Numbered from the stretch's first letter, positions 26,883-36,623 are shown. The stretch is 64,000 nucleotides of DNA from Pseudomonas sp. MMS21 TM103 (GCF_022132145.1 NZ_JAJISP010000007.1:208860-272859); one strand, 5' to 3'. The notes: generated by a model not told the origin, from the sequence alone. Translations and numbers: made by a program.

Positions 26883-29622
26883 GTTCACGATAACCTTGAA
26901 TGCCTTGATCGAGGAAAGTCTCAACCTTGTTGCCTGTCACGCCACCCAAGCCTTTGAGGACGATTTGCAGGAAAATGCCACGGTCTGGCTGATCATTCTG
27001 CGACGGACTCAAGCTGACTTCGTCATAGTCGATCCAGTAGCGATTGATCAGGCGCAGCTTCCAGCAGCAGCTGTCATATTCAAACCCGCCGAAGGCTTCG
27101 AGGGTGCGATCACGGCTGTAATCGTACTGCCAGCGGGAGATCACGCTCCATTGCGGGACGATTGGCCAGATCACCGAGAAATCATGCTGGCTGACTTTGT
27201 AGTAGTCCTTGATGAAGTTGGCGCTGCCTGGAGTGCCATAGTCGCCACCGCCAACCACCCAGTTACCACTGGCTTGGTCATAGCGCACGGTGTCGTTGCG
27301 GTAGCGGTACCCGGCATTGACCACCTTGTTCGGGTTGTCTTCCGGCTGGTAGTGGAACATCGCGCTGCCCGAACGGGTGCTGCGGGTGTCCGGGTCCCAG
27401 TTGAAGTCCGACGAGAAGCGCCAGTCGCGGTTGAAGCGATACAGGTACTCCAGGGCATAGGGCGATTGCGAGGTCTGTGCGTCCGTGCGAGTGCGGTAGT
27501 CGATGCCCGGCATCTGCACCTGGCGGTCTTCGAAGTAGAAGGCCTGGCCGATGCTGAAGCGCTGACGCTCGAAACCGTTTGGCTCGATCCAGCGGTTGGT
27601 CAGGCCCAGCGACAGCTTGTTCTCGTCGCCGATACGGTCCTTGCCGGAGAAACGGTTTTCGCGGAACAGCGACGAATAACTGAAGTTGCTCTCGCCGGTG
27701 TCGAAGACCGGGATATCGGTCTGGTCTTCCTCGGGGACATAGAGGTAGAACAGCCGTGGTTCCAGGGTCTGGCGATAGGACTTGCCGAACAAGGTTGTGT
27801 CGCGGTCGAAGTACAGGCCGCTGTCGACGCTGGCGATGGGCACGCCGCGCTCCTGGCTGCTGTTGAACTCCTGTTCGGCGAGCAGGCTGGACTTGCCCTG
27901 CTGATCGAGGCTCAGGTCGTAATTGGTCTGCAGGTACTTGATCTTCGGCGTCAGGAAACCCCAGCTCCAGGTCAGCGGCAGGCTGACGGCCGGCTCCAGG
28001 TGCAGGCGCGTGCCATTGGCGCGGGCCAGGCCGCGTAGATTGCTGTCATACCAAGGTTGTTCGGCGACACCCTCTTCGTTGATGAAGCTGCCGCTGCGCA
28101 GGTCGCGGTCGAAACGCACCAGTTCACTGCCGTAGCTGATATTCAGGCCACCCGGCTGGAACGGCAGGGCACCATCGAGGGTGATCTGCGGCAGGCGGTT
28201 GTACGGCGTGATATCGGTGATATTGGCCAGTTCATAGGCGTGCGCATTGAGGCGCGCGGTATAGCTGCCGCCACGATAGGTCAGGGTGCCGCGCTGGTTG
28301 ACGTAGGTGGTGGAGTCAATGCCGAGATCGGTGTCCAGATCCTGGAAGTAATAGGGATCGCTGATGTCGGTGTAGTCGACTTCGGCCAGCAGGCGCGAGT
28401 TGAGGCCGCCCTTGTGCTGCCAGCTATAGAGCCAGCGCTGATCTTCGTAGTCCGACTGCAGTTTGCGGTCGTCGTTGCTGTCGTCGAGGTAAGCCGCGCC
28501 AAACTGGCCTTCGCTGCTCTTGGTCAGGTAGCGACCTTCGCCTTCGATGAGCAGACCGCGGTCACTCATGTAGGTCGGATAGAGCGTGGCGTCGTAGTTC
28601 GGCGCCAGGTTGAAGTAGTAGGGCGTCTGCAGCGTCATGCCGTTATCGCTGGAGCTGCTGATGCTCGGCGGCAGGAAGCCGGATTGACGGCGGTCGTCGA
28701 TCGGGAAGTAGATGTAGGGGGTGTAGAAAACCGGGAAATCCTTCACCCGCAGGGTCACGTTGGTCGCAGTACCGAAGCCGGTGGCCGGGTTCAGGGTGAC
28801 GTTGTTGCCCTTCAGGTGCCAGGTGTTGCTGCCCGGTTCACAGGTGGTATAGGTGCCGTCTTTCAGGCGAATAACCGCGGTTTCTTCACGCTTGGCGTAG
28901 AGCGCGCTGCCACGTACATGGCTTTTGTGCAGTACATACTCGGCGTTCTCGACCTTGGCTTCGCCGTTGTCGAGTTGCAGTTCGGCACGATCACCAACGA
29001 CCAGAATGCCCTGGTCGCGCAGGCGCACGTTGCCGATCAGTTCGCCGCGGTTCTCGGCCTGACGCAGGCTGGCTTCGTCGGCCTCGACCTGCATGCCGGC
29101 CTGGCGCAGCACGACATCGCCGGCCAGGGTGGCAACCTGTTGTTCCTGCTCATAGCGCGAGGCTTTGGCGGTAATGAACATTGGCGCTTCATTCATCGGC
29201 GTCTGGTCGTTCATCCCCGGCCTGCTCGGCTCGACGTAGCCGCCCGCGCAGTAGGGGCCGACTTCCGCCAGTTGCGCTTCGTTCAGCTTCTCGCGGGGCA
29301 CCCAGTCGAGATGGCTGTAGTCGGCGCTGCGCGTAGCCAGGGCTTTGCCGCCGCTCTCCGTGACCAAGGTGGCGCGGGAGGCTCGACTTGCGTCAGAACT
29401 GTCCTGGCGCTGGGCCGTGGTCGCAACTCTCGGCTCGGGTCGCTCCGGCACGGCGGCGCTACTGGTTTTCGGGGCGCAGGCCCAGCCTCCGGTAGCGGAT
29501 GCCTGGCAGTCGTACTGCTCGGCAGCAACAGCGAATTGACTGGCCAGTGGCTGCAAGGCCAAAAGGCTGCCAGTTACCAGAAGAGGGAATTTTTTGCGGA
29601 ACCTAGGGTATTTTACTGCCAT
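26863..29622 (-). CDS. lptD: LPS-assembly outer membrane protein LptD
   Basis: The 919-residue protein forms, with LptE, the outer membrane channel that inserts lipopolysaccharide. A signal peptide (ending near FAVAA) precedes a Pseudomonas-specific N-terminal extension. Then comes the OstA/LptA-like jellyroll domain (about 130-270), which continues the periplasmic LPS bridge. The C-terminal domain is a large beta barrel ending in Phe, the usual recognition residue of the BAM complex. Cys residues near both ends of the jellyroll and in the barrel (CCWK) fit the disulfides needed for maturation. The ATG at 29622 has GGAAAA upstream; it overlaps surA by 20 bases. Confidence 0.96.
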   Translation of the reverse strand: MAVKYPRFRKKFPLLVTGSLLALQPLASQFAVAAEQYDCQASATGGWACAPKTSSAAVPERPEPRVATTAQRQDSSDASRASRATLVTESGGKALATRSADYSHLDWVPREKLNEAQLAEVGPYCAGGYVEPSRPGMNDQTPMNEAPMFITAKASRYEQEQQVATLAGDVVLRQAGMQVEADEASLRQAENRGELIGNVRLRDQGILVVGDRAELQLDNGEAKVENAEYVLHKSHVRGSALYAKREETAVIRLKDGTYTTCEPGSNTWHLKGNNVTLNPATGFGTATNVTLRVKDFPVFYTPYIYFPIDDRRQSGFLPPSISSSSDNGMTLQTPYYFNLAPNYDATLYPTYMSDRGLLIEGEGRYLTKSSEGQFGAAYLDDSNDDRKLQSDYEDQRWLYSWQHKGGLNSRLLAEVDYTDISDPYYFQDLDTDLGIDSTTYVNQRGTLTYRGGSYTARLNAHAYELANITDITPYNRLPQITLDGALPFQPGGLNISYGSELVRFDRDLRSGSFINEEGVAEQPWYDSNLRGLARANGTRLHLEPAVSLPLTWSWGFLTPKIKYLQTNYDLSLDQQGKSSLLAEQEFNSSQERGVPIASVDSGLYFDRDTTLFGKSYRQTLEPRLFYLYVPEEDQTDIPVFDTGESNFSYSSLFRENRFSGKDRIGDENKLSLGLTNRWIEPNGFERQRFSIGQAFYFEDRQVQMPGIDYRTRTDAQTSQSPYALEYLYRFNRDWRFSSDFNWDPDTRSTRSGSAMFHYQPEDNPNKVVNAGYRYRNDTVRYDQASGNWVVGGGDYGTPGSANFIKDYYKVSQHDFSVIWPIVPQWSVISRWQYDYSRDRTLEAFGGFEYDSCCWKLRLINRYWIDYDEVSLSPSQNDQPDRGIFLQIVLKGLGGVTGNKVETFLDQGIQGYREREDQAF

Positions 29623-29746
29623 CTTGTTTTCCGGGCTTCCTGCGGGCATTGGGCCCAGAGGCCGCACGCCTCTCGATGGGCTGAAAAAGATGCTGGATAA
29701 TAAAGCATGACCCGCGCAACGGCTAGCGCCGTCGGAGACCCTTGTA

Positions 29747-30772
29747 ATGCCTGATGAAGATATACGCCTGCAGCTCCTTAATCGTTGGCTCGACCAGCAA
29801 CTGCCAGCCTTGTTCGCCGCCCGCGGTTGGGGGGAGGTGCCGCTCGGCACGCTGACGCCCGCCAGCAGTGATGCCAGTTTCCGCCGATATTTCCGTTGGC
29901 AGGGCGATGGCCGCACTCTGATTCTGATGGATGCGCCACCGCCTCAGGAGGACTGCCGTCCCTTCGTCAAGGTCGCCGAACGGCTGGGCGAGGCTGGGGT
30001 CAATGTGCCGCAGATCCTCGCCCAAGACCTGGAGCGCGGATTTCTCCTGCTCAGCGATCTGGGGCGGCAGACCTACCTGGAGGTGATCGATGCCCAGAAC
30101 GCCGATCAACTGTTCGACGATGCAGTGCAGGCCTTGCTGGCCTTTCAACGGCTGCCGATGGATGCGCCGCTGCCCAGTTATGACGATGCCTTGCTGCGCC
30201 GCGAGCTGCAGCTTTTTCCCGAGTGGTATGTAAAGCGTCACCTGGGCGTCGAGCTGAGCGAGGCGCAGCAGGCTGCCTGGCAGCGTATCTGTGCGCTGCT
30301 GATCGACAGTGCTCTGGCCCAGCCCAAGGTGCTGGTGCACCGCGACTACATGCCTCGCAACCTGATGCTCAGCACGCCGAACCCGGGGGTGCTGGACTTT
30401 CAGGACGCGGTCTACGGTCCGGTAACCTATGACGTCACCTGCCTGTTCAAGGATGCCTTTCTCAGTTGGCCCGAGGCGCGGGTGCGCGACTGGCTCGAGG
30501 GCTACTGGCAGCAGGCCAAGGCGGCAGGGATTGCGGTGCAGGCCGAGCTGGACGAGTTTCTCCGTGCCAGCGACCTGATGGGTGTGCAGCGTCATCTCAA
30601 GGTGATCGGCATCTTCGCGCGGATTTGTCACCGTGATGGCAAACCCAGGTACCTGGACGATGTCCCGCGTTTCTTCACTTACATAGAAGCCGTGCTGGCG
30701 CGCCGTCCGGAACTGTCCGAGCTGGCGGAGCTGTTCGCCAGCCTGCCCCAGGCCACCGCGGTGCCGGCATGA
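29747..30772 (+). CDS. amgK: N-acetylmuramate / N-acetylglucosamine anomeric kinase AmgK
   Basis: The 341-residue protein belongs to the aminoglycoside phosphotransferase (APH) family. HRDYMPRNLM (about 200) is the Brenner catalytic loop and VLDFQDA (about 218) the metal-binding motif. Placed directly before murU, it matches AmgK of Pseudomonas, which phosphorylates recovered MurNAc at C1. This is the first step of the peptidoglycan recycling shortcut to UDP-MurNAc that bypasses the fosfomycin target MurA. It is divergent from lptD and overlaps murU by 4 bases. Confidence 0.93.
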   Translation: MPDEDIRLQLLNRWLDQQLPALFAARGWGEVPLGTLTPASSDASFRRYFRWQGDGRTLILMDAPPPQEDCRPFVKVAERLGEAGVNVPQILAQDLERGFLLLSDLGRQTYLEVIDAQNADQLFDDAVQALLAFQRLPMDAPLPSYDDALLRRELQLFPEWYVKRHLGVELSEAQQAAWQRICALLIDSALAQPKVLVHRDYMPRNLMLSTPNPGVLDFQDAVYGPVTYDVTCLFKDAFLSWPEARVRDWLEGYWQQAKAAGIAVQAELDEFLRASDLMGVQRHLKVIGIFARICHRDGKPRYLDDVPRFFTYIEAVLARRPELSELAELFASLPQATAVPA

Positions 30773-31440
30773 AGGCGATGATCCTGGCGGCCGGCAAGGG
30801 CGAGCGCCTGCGGCCCTTGACCCTGCATACGCCCAAGCCGCTGGTGCAGGCCGCCGGCGTGCCCTTGATCGAGTACCACGTGCGCGCCCTGGCCGCCGCC
30901 GGGTTCCGCGAGTTGGTGATCAACCACGCCTGGCTCGGTCAGCAGATTGAGGATTACCTCGGCGATGGTGCGGCCTTTGGCCTGAGCATCGTCTATTCGG
31001 CCGAAGGCGAACCGCTGGAAACCGGTGGTGGGATTTTTCGCGCCCTGCCGCTGCTGGGTGATCAGCCCTTTGCGCTGATCAACGGCGACATCTTCACCGA
31101 CTACCCCTTTGCCCAGTTGCGTCGACCCTTGTCGGGGTTGGCTCATCTGGTGCTGGTGGATAATCCGCCGCATCATCGCTCTGGTGATTTTGCCTTGTGC
31201 GCCGAGCGCGTCGGCGAGGCGCACGCCGAGCAACCGAGTCTGACCTACAGTGGTATCGCCGTGCTGGCGCCGGCCTTGTTTGCCGGCTGCCAGCCGGGTC
31301 CTTTCAAGCTGGCCCCGCTGTTGCGCCGCGCCATGAGCGAAGGCTTGCTGAGCGGCGAGCGCTTCGCCGGTCGTTGGGTCGATGTCGGCACCCATGAGCG
31401 CTTGGCCGAAGTCGAGCGTTTGCTCGCCGTGGGGCACTGA
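30769..31440 (+). CDS. murU: N-acetylmuramate alpha-1-phosphate uridylyltransferase MurU
   Basis: The 223-residue nucleotidyltransferase has the N-terminal motif MILAAGKGERLRPLT and PKPLVQAAGVPLI of sugar-phosphate nucleotidyltransferases, with LINGDIFTDYP as the metal-binding Asp motif. Following amgK with a 4-base overlap, it converts MurNAc-1-phosphate to UDP-MurNAc in the recycling pathway. The conserved pair in Pseudomonas gives intrinsic fosfomycin tolerance. Confidence 0.94.
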   Translation: MKAMILAAGKGERLRPLTLHTPKPLVQAAGVPLIEYHVRALAAAGFRELVINHAWLGQQIEDYLGDGAAFGLSIVYSAEGEPLETGGGIFRALPLLGDQPFALINGDIFTDYPFAQLRRPLSGLAHLVLVDNPPHHRSGDFALCAERVGEAHAEQPSLTYSGIAVLAPALFAGCQPGPFKLAPLLRRAMSEGLLSGERFAGRWVDVGTHERLAEVERLLAVGH

Positions 31441-31441
31441 G

Positions 31442-32200
31442 ATGCTCTGGCCGGCGACGCTGCTGGGTGCCGTTGGCGGCGCGGCGCTGGCCAGCATTCC
31501 CGGCGCCTTGCTCGGTGGGCTGCTCGGCCAGGTTGTGGATCGGCGCTTGCGTTTGCACAGTTGGGCGGCGTTGCGCGAGCGGCTGGGCGGCAAGCCGTAT
31601 CCGGGGGACGAGGAGGTGTTGTTTGTCCTGCTCGGTCGCCTGGCCAAGTGCGATGGCCGTGTGCTGCAGGCGCATATCCTCCAGGCGCGCGCCGAGATGC
31701 AGCGCCTGGGCCTGGATGCCGCGGGTCAGCAGCGGGCGGTCGCGGCCTTCGCGCGCGGCAAGATCGGCCGCGAAGGCCTGCGCGCGCCCTTGCGCCGCCA
31801 GCGCGTACAGGCCGAAGCCCTGTTGCGTGCATGTTGGCGCATGGCTTGGGTGGACGGGCGGGTCAGCCAGACCGAGCGCGAGTTGATTCTGCTGTGGGGC
31901 AAGTGGCTGGGCGTGTCGATGGCGACCCAGCAAGTGCTGAGCGCGGCCTATGCGCCGAAGCAGGGGCCGGTGGCTGCCACGGGCGGTAGCTATCAGCAGG
32001 CACTACGTCTGCTCGGGGTGAGCGCCGATAGCGAGCCGGCGCAGATCAAGCGCGCCTACCGGAGGCTGTTGAGTCGCCACCACCCGGACAAGCTTGCCGG
32101 CAGCGGGGTATCGCCCGAGCGGCTGCGCGAGGCCACGGAAAAGACCCGTGAACTGCACCAGGCCTACGGGCTGGTTCGCCAGCGGCGCGGTTTTCGCTAG
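31442..32200 (+). CDS. djlA: DjlA-like protein: TerB-like domain plus C-terminal J domain
   Basis: The 252-residue protein starts with a Gly/Ala-rich membrane segment (about 5-27) in which glycines recur as in DjlA. A TerB-like helical domain follows (about 50-165). A DnaJ domain forms the C-terminus (about 185-250), with the HPD tripeptide in RHHPDKL. DjlA proteins are membrane-bound DnaK co-chaperones involved in envelope stress. The ATG at 31442 lies two bases after the murU stop, so it is probably in the same operon; the J domain is at the C-terminus as in true DjlA. Confidence 0.88.
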   Translation: MLWPATLLGAVGGAALASIPGALLGGLLGQVVDRRLRLHSWAALRERLGGKPYPGDEEVLFVLLGRLAKCDGRVLQAHILQARAEMQRLGLDAAGQQRAVAAFARGKIGREGLRAPLRRQRVQAEALLRACWRMAWVDGRVSQTERELILLWGKWLGVSMATQQVLSAAYAPKQGPVAATGGSYQQALRLLGVSADSEPAQIKRAYRRLLSRHHPDKLAGSGVSPERLREATEKTRELHQAYGLVRQRRGFR

Positions 32201-32208
32201 CAGGCTGT

Positions 32209-33213
32209 TCAACCTGCCGGCAGTTGCAGCGTCAGCCAGCCGCGCAGCCGGCGGTACAGCTGTTCCTGTTCGACTTCGGGGTTGCCCGGCAAGGCCTTGA
32301 GTGCCACCTGGGTATAGGCCGGATGTTTCTGGCGTTTGCTGGCCTGGGCGCGTTCGGTGGCCGCACTGCGCTCGAGTGGCCGATCCTTGTAGTAGAAGTC
32401 GCCGGTGGCCAGCTTGAGGCTGGCTTGCAGCTCTTCCAGCCCGGGGCTGGCATCGGCTGCCGGCTTGACGTCCACCAGCAGCAGGCCGCGCACGTCGGCG
32501 GGTTGTTCCTCGCTGAGATAGCGCATGCTCCAGTAGCCGCCACTGCCATGACCGAGCAGGACGATCTGTTTGGCCTGCTGCTGGCGGGCCAGTTCCAGGG
32601 CCGCGGCGATGCGCTGCTTGATACGTCGGGCGTGACGTTCGCTGGCGTCTTCCTTGGGCTGGTCAGCCTGGCCATCCGGATCGGGTTGCGCAGTGTCGGT
32701 GGCTGGCGGCAACTCTTCAGCCTCGGCGTCGAGCGGTGGCCCATCGGTCGCCATAGCTGCGCTTGTGGCCTGGAGGGCTAGTGGTGGGTCGTTCTGCGGA
32801 TCGGGCAGGCTCAGGGTCAGGCTGTGCCAGCCGGCATCCGGCAGCTTGCGGCGCAGCGGGCCAATTACTTTGGGCCAATCGGCGCTTTCGCCATCGCCCG
32901 CCACCAGCACCACCACGCCATGAGCCTCGGCGGTATTGGCAGGTAGCCACAGGGCCAGGAAGGTCTCATCCCCGGCGTGCAGCTGCTGCTGTTCCTGATC
33001 GGGTAGCTGGCGGATCAGCGCGCTGGCGGCAGCCGCACTGCGTTCGGCTGGTGGCAGGCGGCTCAGGTCTGTCGCGGGCGGCTCGGCCGCTACGCCCTGC
33101 TCGCCACCGGCCGCGTCCGTCGTACTGGCCTCTGCGGCCTGCAACGGTGAGCCGAGCGGCAGTACCAGGCTCAGGCTCAGGGCTGCCAGCAGGGGGCGGA
33201 TGGCGCAGGGCAT
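32209..33213 (-). CDS. DUF3530 family periplasmic alpha/beta hydrolase-like protein
   Basis: The 334-residue protein has a signal peptide (MPCAIRPLLAAL ... PLQAAEA). The body is an alpha/beta-hydrolase-like fold of the DUF3530 family. GHGSGGYW (about 228) is the nucleophile elbow G-x-S-x-G with Ser in the middle. Between the first strand block and this elbow lies an acidic, Pro/Asp/Glu-rich stretch (about 165-200) that looks disordered. The ATG at 33213 has GGAG upstream. It is convergent with the djlA-like gene, 8 bases away. Substrate unknown. Confidence 0.82.
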   Translation of the reverse strand: MPCAIRPLLAALSLSLVLPLGSPLQAAEASTTDAAGGEQGVAAEPPATDLSRLPPAERSAAAASALIRQLPDQEQQQLHAGDETFLALWLPANTAEAHGVVVLVAGDGESADWPKVIGPLRRKLPDAGWHSLTLSLPDPQNDPPLALQATSAAMATDGPPLDAEAEELPPATDTAQPDPDGQADQPKEDASERHARRIKQRIAAALELARQQQAKQIVLLGHGSGGYWSMRYLSEEQPADVRGLLLVDVKPAADASPGLEELQASLKLATGDFYYKDRPLERSAATERAQASKRQKHPAYTQVALKALPGNPEVEQEQLYRRLRGWLTLQLPAG

Positions 33214-33382
33214 GGACGACTCCAGGGGGCAGTTTGAGCGCCCCAGCCTACTGCTTGTGCGGCGTTTTGTCAGTGCCAACCCTTGGCGAGGCGGGCCTCG
33301 ACTGGAGTAAGGTATCACCCTTGTGAAAAGACTCCTGCCAGTGGCGGCTGCCTCGCGACGGCGTTCGAGCTTCTCACTCCCT

Positions 33383-33397
33383 CGGAATATTATTCCG
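33383..33397. promoter_or_regulatory. Palindrome just upstream of agtS
   Basis: CGGAATA and TATTCCG (33383-33389 and 33391-33397) are perfectly complementary around one base, 25 bases before the agtS start. A -10-like TATTAT (33388-33393), with TTCGAG 18 bases upstream, overlaps it. This is a candidate operator; the regulator is unknown. Confidence 0.45.
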
Positions 33398-33422
33398 CTG
33401 CCCTGGCAGAGTAATTTTGGCA

Positions 33423-35831
33423 ATGAGTACTATGTGGTCGCGCATCCTCTTTCTGCTCCTGCTGTGGCCGTTTTTTGCCTGGGCTGAAAGCGCGGTGCTG
33501 CCCCTGCGGCCGCTCTTCACGGCCGAGCAGCAGGCCTGGCTCGCCGAGCATCGGCAGTTGCGCGTGGGCCTGCTCATGCAGGCGCCCTGGGCCTTGTACG
33601 ATCGCCGTCTGCAGCGACTTTCCGGGGCCAACGTCGAGCTGATGAGCCGTGTGCTGCAGGGCATGGGCGTGCAGCCGCTATGGTTGCGCTACGCCGACCA
33701 AGGCGAGCTGGATAGCGCGCTGCGCCGTGGCGAGGTCGACCTCGCGCCGGGACTGCAGCAGACCCCACACGGGCTGCGCCTATGGCTCTATTCCACGCCC
33801 TACATGCGGGTGCCGCATCTGGTGGTGAGTGAGCAGCGCGGCATCAGCGCAGTCGACCTCGACCGCCTGGCATACGATGAGCTGGTCGCGGTGCGCGAAC
33901 CGAGCCCGGTGTTCGAGTACCTGTACAAGACCCACAACAATCTGCAGCTGCAGGGGGTGAGTTCGGAGCGCGTGGGCCTGTTGCGCCTGTTGCGCCAGGA
34001 GGTCAGCTACGCGGTGGTCGACGAGGCGCGGCTGAGTCTGCTGCTGCGCGAGCCGCAGTTCGCGGCCCTGAGCATCGTCGGCGATATCGGTCTGCCGCAG
34101 CTGCTGCGCATCGCCAGTCGGCGCGACCAGCCGCTGCTGGCGGAAATCGTCGAGCGGACCCTGGAGGCCATGCCCGGACGCGAGATCGAGCATCTGCGTG
34201 AGCGCTGGCTGCCGTTGAAATACCCGCAGATTGGCGAATCGCTGGCCTTCTGGCGGGGCCTCGCGCTGCTCCTGCTGTTGGCCTTGCTTAGCGCCGCGGC
34301 CATCATCCTGCACCTGCGCCAGCAGCGCCGCGGCCTGGAGCGTCAGCTGCTCGGCGTGCGCCAGGAATTGACTCAGCGCGAGGTGGCCGAGCAGGCCCTG
34401 CGCCTCAGCCAGTTCTCCATCGACCACAGCACCGTGGGCATACTCTGGGTCAATTGGGACAGCCATGTGCGTTACGCCAACCGCGCCGCCGAGGACATGC
34501 TCGGCTATGCCAGCGGGGCGCTGGTGGAGCGGCCGTTACAAGCCCTGGAGCCGAGCCTGGATATGGACCGCTGGCTGAGCCTGTGGAAGTTGGCGCGCAG
34601 CAGTGGCGAGGCCTTGCCAGCATTCGAGACCGAGTGCCTGTGCGCCGATGGCAGTGGCTTGCCGGTGGACGTGTCGCTGAGCTTCCTGCGCTTCGACCGG
34701 GCGGAATACCTGGTGGTGTTCCTTGCCGATGTCACCGAACGCCGCCGCGCCCGCGCCGCCCTGCAGGAGAGCGAGGCGCGACTCAAGGGCATCGCCGGCA
34801 ATGTGCCCGGGCTGGTGTTTCGCCTGGAGCGCGCCGCCATCGAGCAGGCGGTGGTGTTCGCCTACATCAGCGAGGGCAGCGTCGAACTGGTCGGTTATCC
34901 GGCCGTCGAGTTGCAGCGCGCCGACCGCGGGATTCGCAGCCTGGTGCATCCCGATGATCAGGCCAGCTACCGGCGCAGCCAGGACGCGGCCCTGGCCGGC
35001 GACAGCGACTGGCAGTGGCAGGGGCGCATTGTCACCCGCGCCGGTCAGCTGCGTTGGGCCGATATCAAGGCCACCGCGCGGCGCCTGGGCGAGGGCCGGG
35101 TGGTGTGGGACGGGATCGTCTGGGACATCACCGAGAACAAGCAGGTGGAGCTGGCGCTGGGCGAGTCGCGGGCCCGCCTGCGTGAGCTGTCGGCCCATCT
35201 GGAAAGCGTGCGCGAGGAGGAAAAGGCGCGCATCGCCCGCGAAGTGCACGACGAGTTGGGCCAGGTGCTCACCGTGCTCAAGCTGGAAACCGCCATGTGC
35301 GAACTGGTCTGCTCCGGCCAGATGCCGGAGCTGGATCGGCACCTGCAGAATATGAAGCGCCTGATCGCCCAGCTGTTTCAGCTGGTGCGCGATGTGGCCA
35401 CCGCCCTGCGCCCGCCCATTCTCGATGCCGGCATCGCCTCGGCCATCGAGTGGCAGGTACGCCGCTTCGAGGCGCGTACCCAGATCCCTTGCATGATCGA
35501 GGTGCCGGAGAACCTGCCGAAACTCAGCGATGCCAAGGCCATCGGCCTGTTTCGCATTCTCCAGGAGGCGCTGACCAACATCATGCGCCACGCCGGCGCG
35601 CACAGCGTCCGGGTGAGCCTGCGCCTGGAGGACGGCGAGCTGTGCCTGTGCGTCAGCGACGACGGCAAAGGCTTTGCGCCCGAGCCGCGCAAGCCGGGGC
35701 AGTCGTTCGGCCTGGTCGGCATGCAGGAGCGGGTATTGATGCTCGGTGGCCAGTTGCAGATTGACAGCCAGCCCGGCGAAGGCACTACGCTGTGCGCACG
35801 AGTGGCGGTGACCGAGGAGGAAGTGGCGTGA
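33423..35831 (+). CDS. agtS: Sensor histidine kinase AgtS (periplasmic binding domain, PAS, NarL-type kinase)
   Basis: The 802-residue sensor has a signal sequence and an SBP_bac_3-like periplasmic domain (about 35-265). A membrane helix (about 270-292) and two PAS domains (about 335-450 and 460-575) follow, then a HisKA_3 dimerisation domain with the phospho-accepting H609 in REVHDELGQ. A HATPase domain (DDGKGFAP, FGLVGMQER) ends it. By position and partner it matches P. aeruginosa AgtS, which with AgtR controls uptake of 4-aminobutyrate and 5-aminovalerate. The periplasmic domain resembles amino-acid binding proteins, so direct sensing of these omega-amino acids is plausible. I chose the ATG at 33423; an ATG at 33432 is possible. 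Confidence 0.87.
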   Translation: MSTMWSRILFLLLLWPFFAWAESAVLPLRPLFTAEQQAWLAEHRQLRVGLLMQAPWALYDRRLQRLSGANVELMSRVLQGMGVQPLWLRYADQGELDSALRRGEVDLAPGLQQTPHGLRLWLYSTPYMRVPHLVVSEQRGISAVDLDRLAYDELVAVREPSPVFEYLYKTHNNLQLQGVSSERVGLLRLLRQEVSYAVVDEARLSLLLREPQFAALSIVGDIGLPQLLRIASRRDQPLLAEIVERTLEAMPGREIEHLRERWLPLKYPQIGESLAFWRGLALLLLLALLSAAAIILHLRQQRRGLERQLLGVRQELTQREVAEQALRLSQFSIDHSTVGILWVNWDSHVRYANRAAEDMLGYASGALVERPLQALEPSLDMDRWLSLWKLARSSGEALPAFETECLCADGSGLPVDVSLSFLRFDRAEYLVVFLADVTERRRARAALQESEARLKGIAGNVPGLVFRLERAAIEQAVVFAYISEGSVELVGYPAVELQRADRGIRSLVHPDDQASYRRSQDAALAGDSDWQWQGRIVTRAGQLRWADIKATARRLGEGRVVWDGIVWDITENKQVELALGESRARLRELSAHLESVREEEKARIAREVHDELGQVLTVLKLETAMCELVCSGQMPELDRHLQNMKRLIAQLFQLVRDVATALRPPILDAGIASAIEWQVRRFEARTQIPCMIEVPENLPKLSDAKAIGLFRILQEALTNIMRHAGAHSVRVSLRLEDGELCLCVSDDGKGFAPEPRKPGQSFGLVGMQERVLMLGGQLQIDSQPGEGTTLCARVAVTEEEVA

Positions 35832-36457
35832 TTCGGGTAATGGTGGCTGAGGACCACGCCATAGTGCGTGAGGGCATCAAGCAGTTGATCGGCATGGCCC
35901 GCGACCTCGAGGTGGTGGGCGAGGCCGGCAATGGCGAGCAGTTGCTCGAGTGTCTGCGCAAGACCGCCTGCGACGTGGTGCTGCTGGATATCAGCATGCC
36001 CGGGGTCAACGGCCTGGAAGCAATTCCACGGATCCGCGCGCTGGCCGGTGGACCGGCGATCCTGGTGCTGTCGATGCACAACGAAACGCAGATGGCGGCC
36101 CGTGCGCTCAAGGTTGGCGCCGCCGGTTATGCGACCAAGGACAGCGACCCGGCCCTGCTGATCACGGCCATCCGCAAAGTGGCCGCTGGTGGCCGCTACA
36201 TCGATCCCGACCTGGCCGACCGCATGGTCTTCGAGGTCGGCCTGACCGATTCGCGACCGCCCCATGCCCAGCTTTCCGAGCGCGAATTCTCGGTGTTCGA
36301 GCGCCTGGTGCGCGGCGAAGGGGTCAACGACATCGCCCTGCATCTGGCGATCAGCAACAAGACCGTGAGTACCCACAAGGCGCGCCTGATGCAGAAGCTC
36401 GGGGTGCACTCGATGGCCGATCTGGTGCGCTATGCCATGGAGCATCGCCTGGTGTGA
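35828..36457 (+). CDS. agtR: Response regulator AgtR (NarL/FixJ family)
   Basis: The 209-residue regulator has a receiver domain with phospho-acceptor D54 (LLDISMPGVNG), the Lys of ATKDSD near 104, and a C-terminal LuxR-type helix-turn-helix (LSEREFSVFERLVRGEG ... ISNKTVSTHKARLMQKLGV). It starts with GTG, preceded by GAGGAGG, and overlaps agtS by 4 bases. It should be phosphorylated by AgtS and activate the importer genes that begin 210 bases downstream. Two inverted repeats in that gap are candidate binding sites. Confidence 0.9.
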   Translation: MIRVMVAEDHAIVREGIKQLIGMARDLEVVGEAGNGEQLLECLRKTACDVVLLDISMPGVNGLEAIPRIRALAGGPAILVLSMHNETQMAARALKVGAAGYATKDSDPALLITAIRKVAAGGRYIDPDLADRMVFEVGLTDSRPPHAQLSEREFSVFERLVRGEGVNDIALHLAISNKTVSTHKARLMQKLGVHSMADLVRYAMEHRLV

Positions 36458-36536
36458 GAGGGTGTTTGCTAATTACTGCGCTCGACCTCTGAGTCGGCGT
36501 GCCGCGCATCCGCAGCCTGGCGGATGACCTTGGTCT

Positions 36537-36554
36537 TGTAGGGCAATGCCTACA
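36537..36554. promoter_or_regulatory. Inverted repeat TGTAGG-N6-CCTACA, candidate AgtR box
   Basis: Two 6-base arms (36537-36542 and 36549-36554) surround six bases in the agtR-agtA gap. The layout matches the GacA box (TGTAAG-N6-CTTACA) recognised by another NarL-type regulator of Pseudomonas. The link to AgtR is inferred from family and position. Confidence 0.5.
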
Positions 36555-36623
36555 CCAAACTCTCCGTTGATCTGATGCCAGGTCGTCATCCTGCCCGATT
36601 TTTTCAGTACCGCGCTGCACCTA

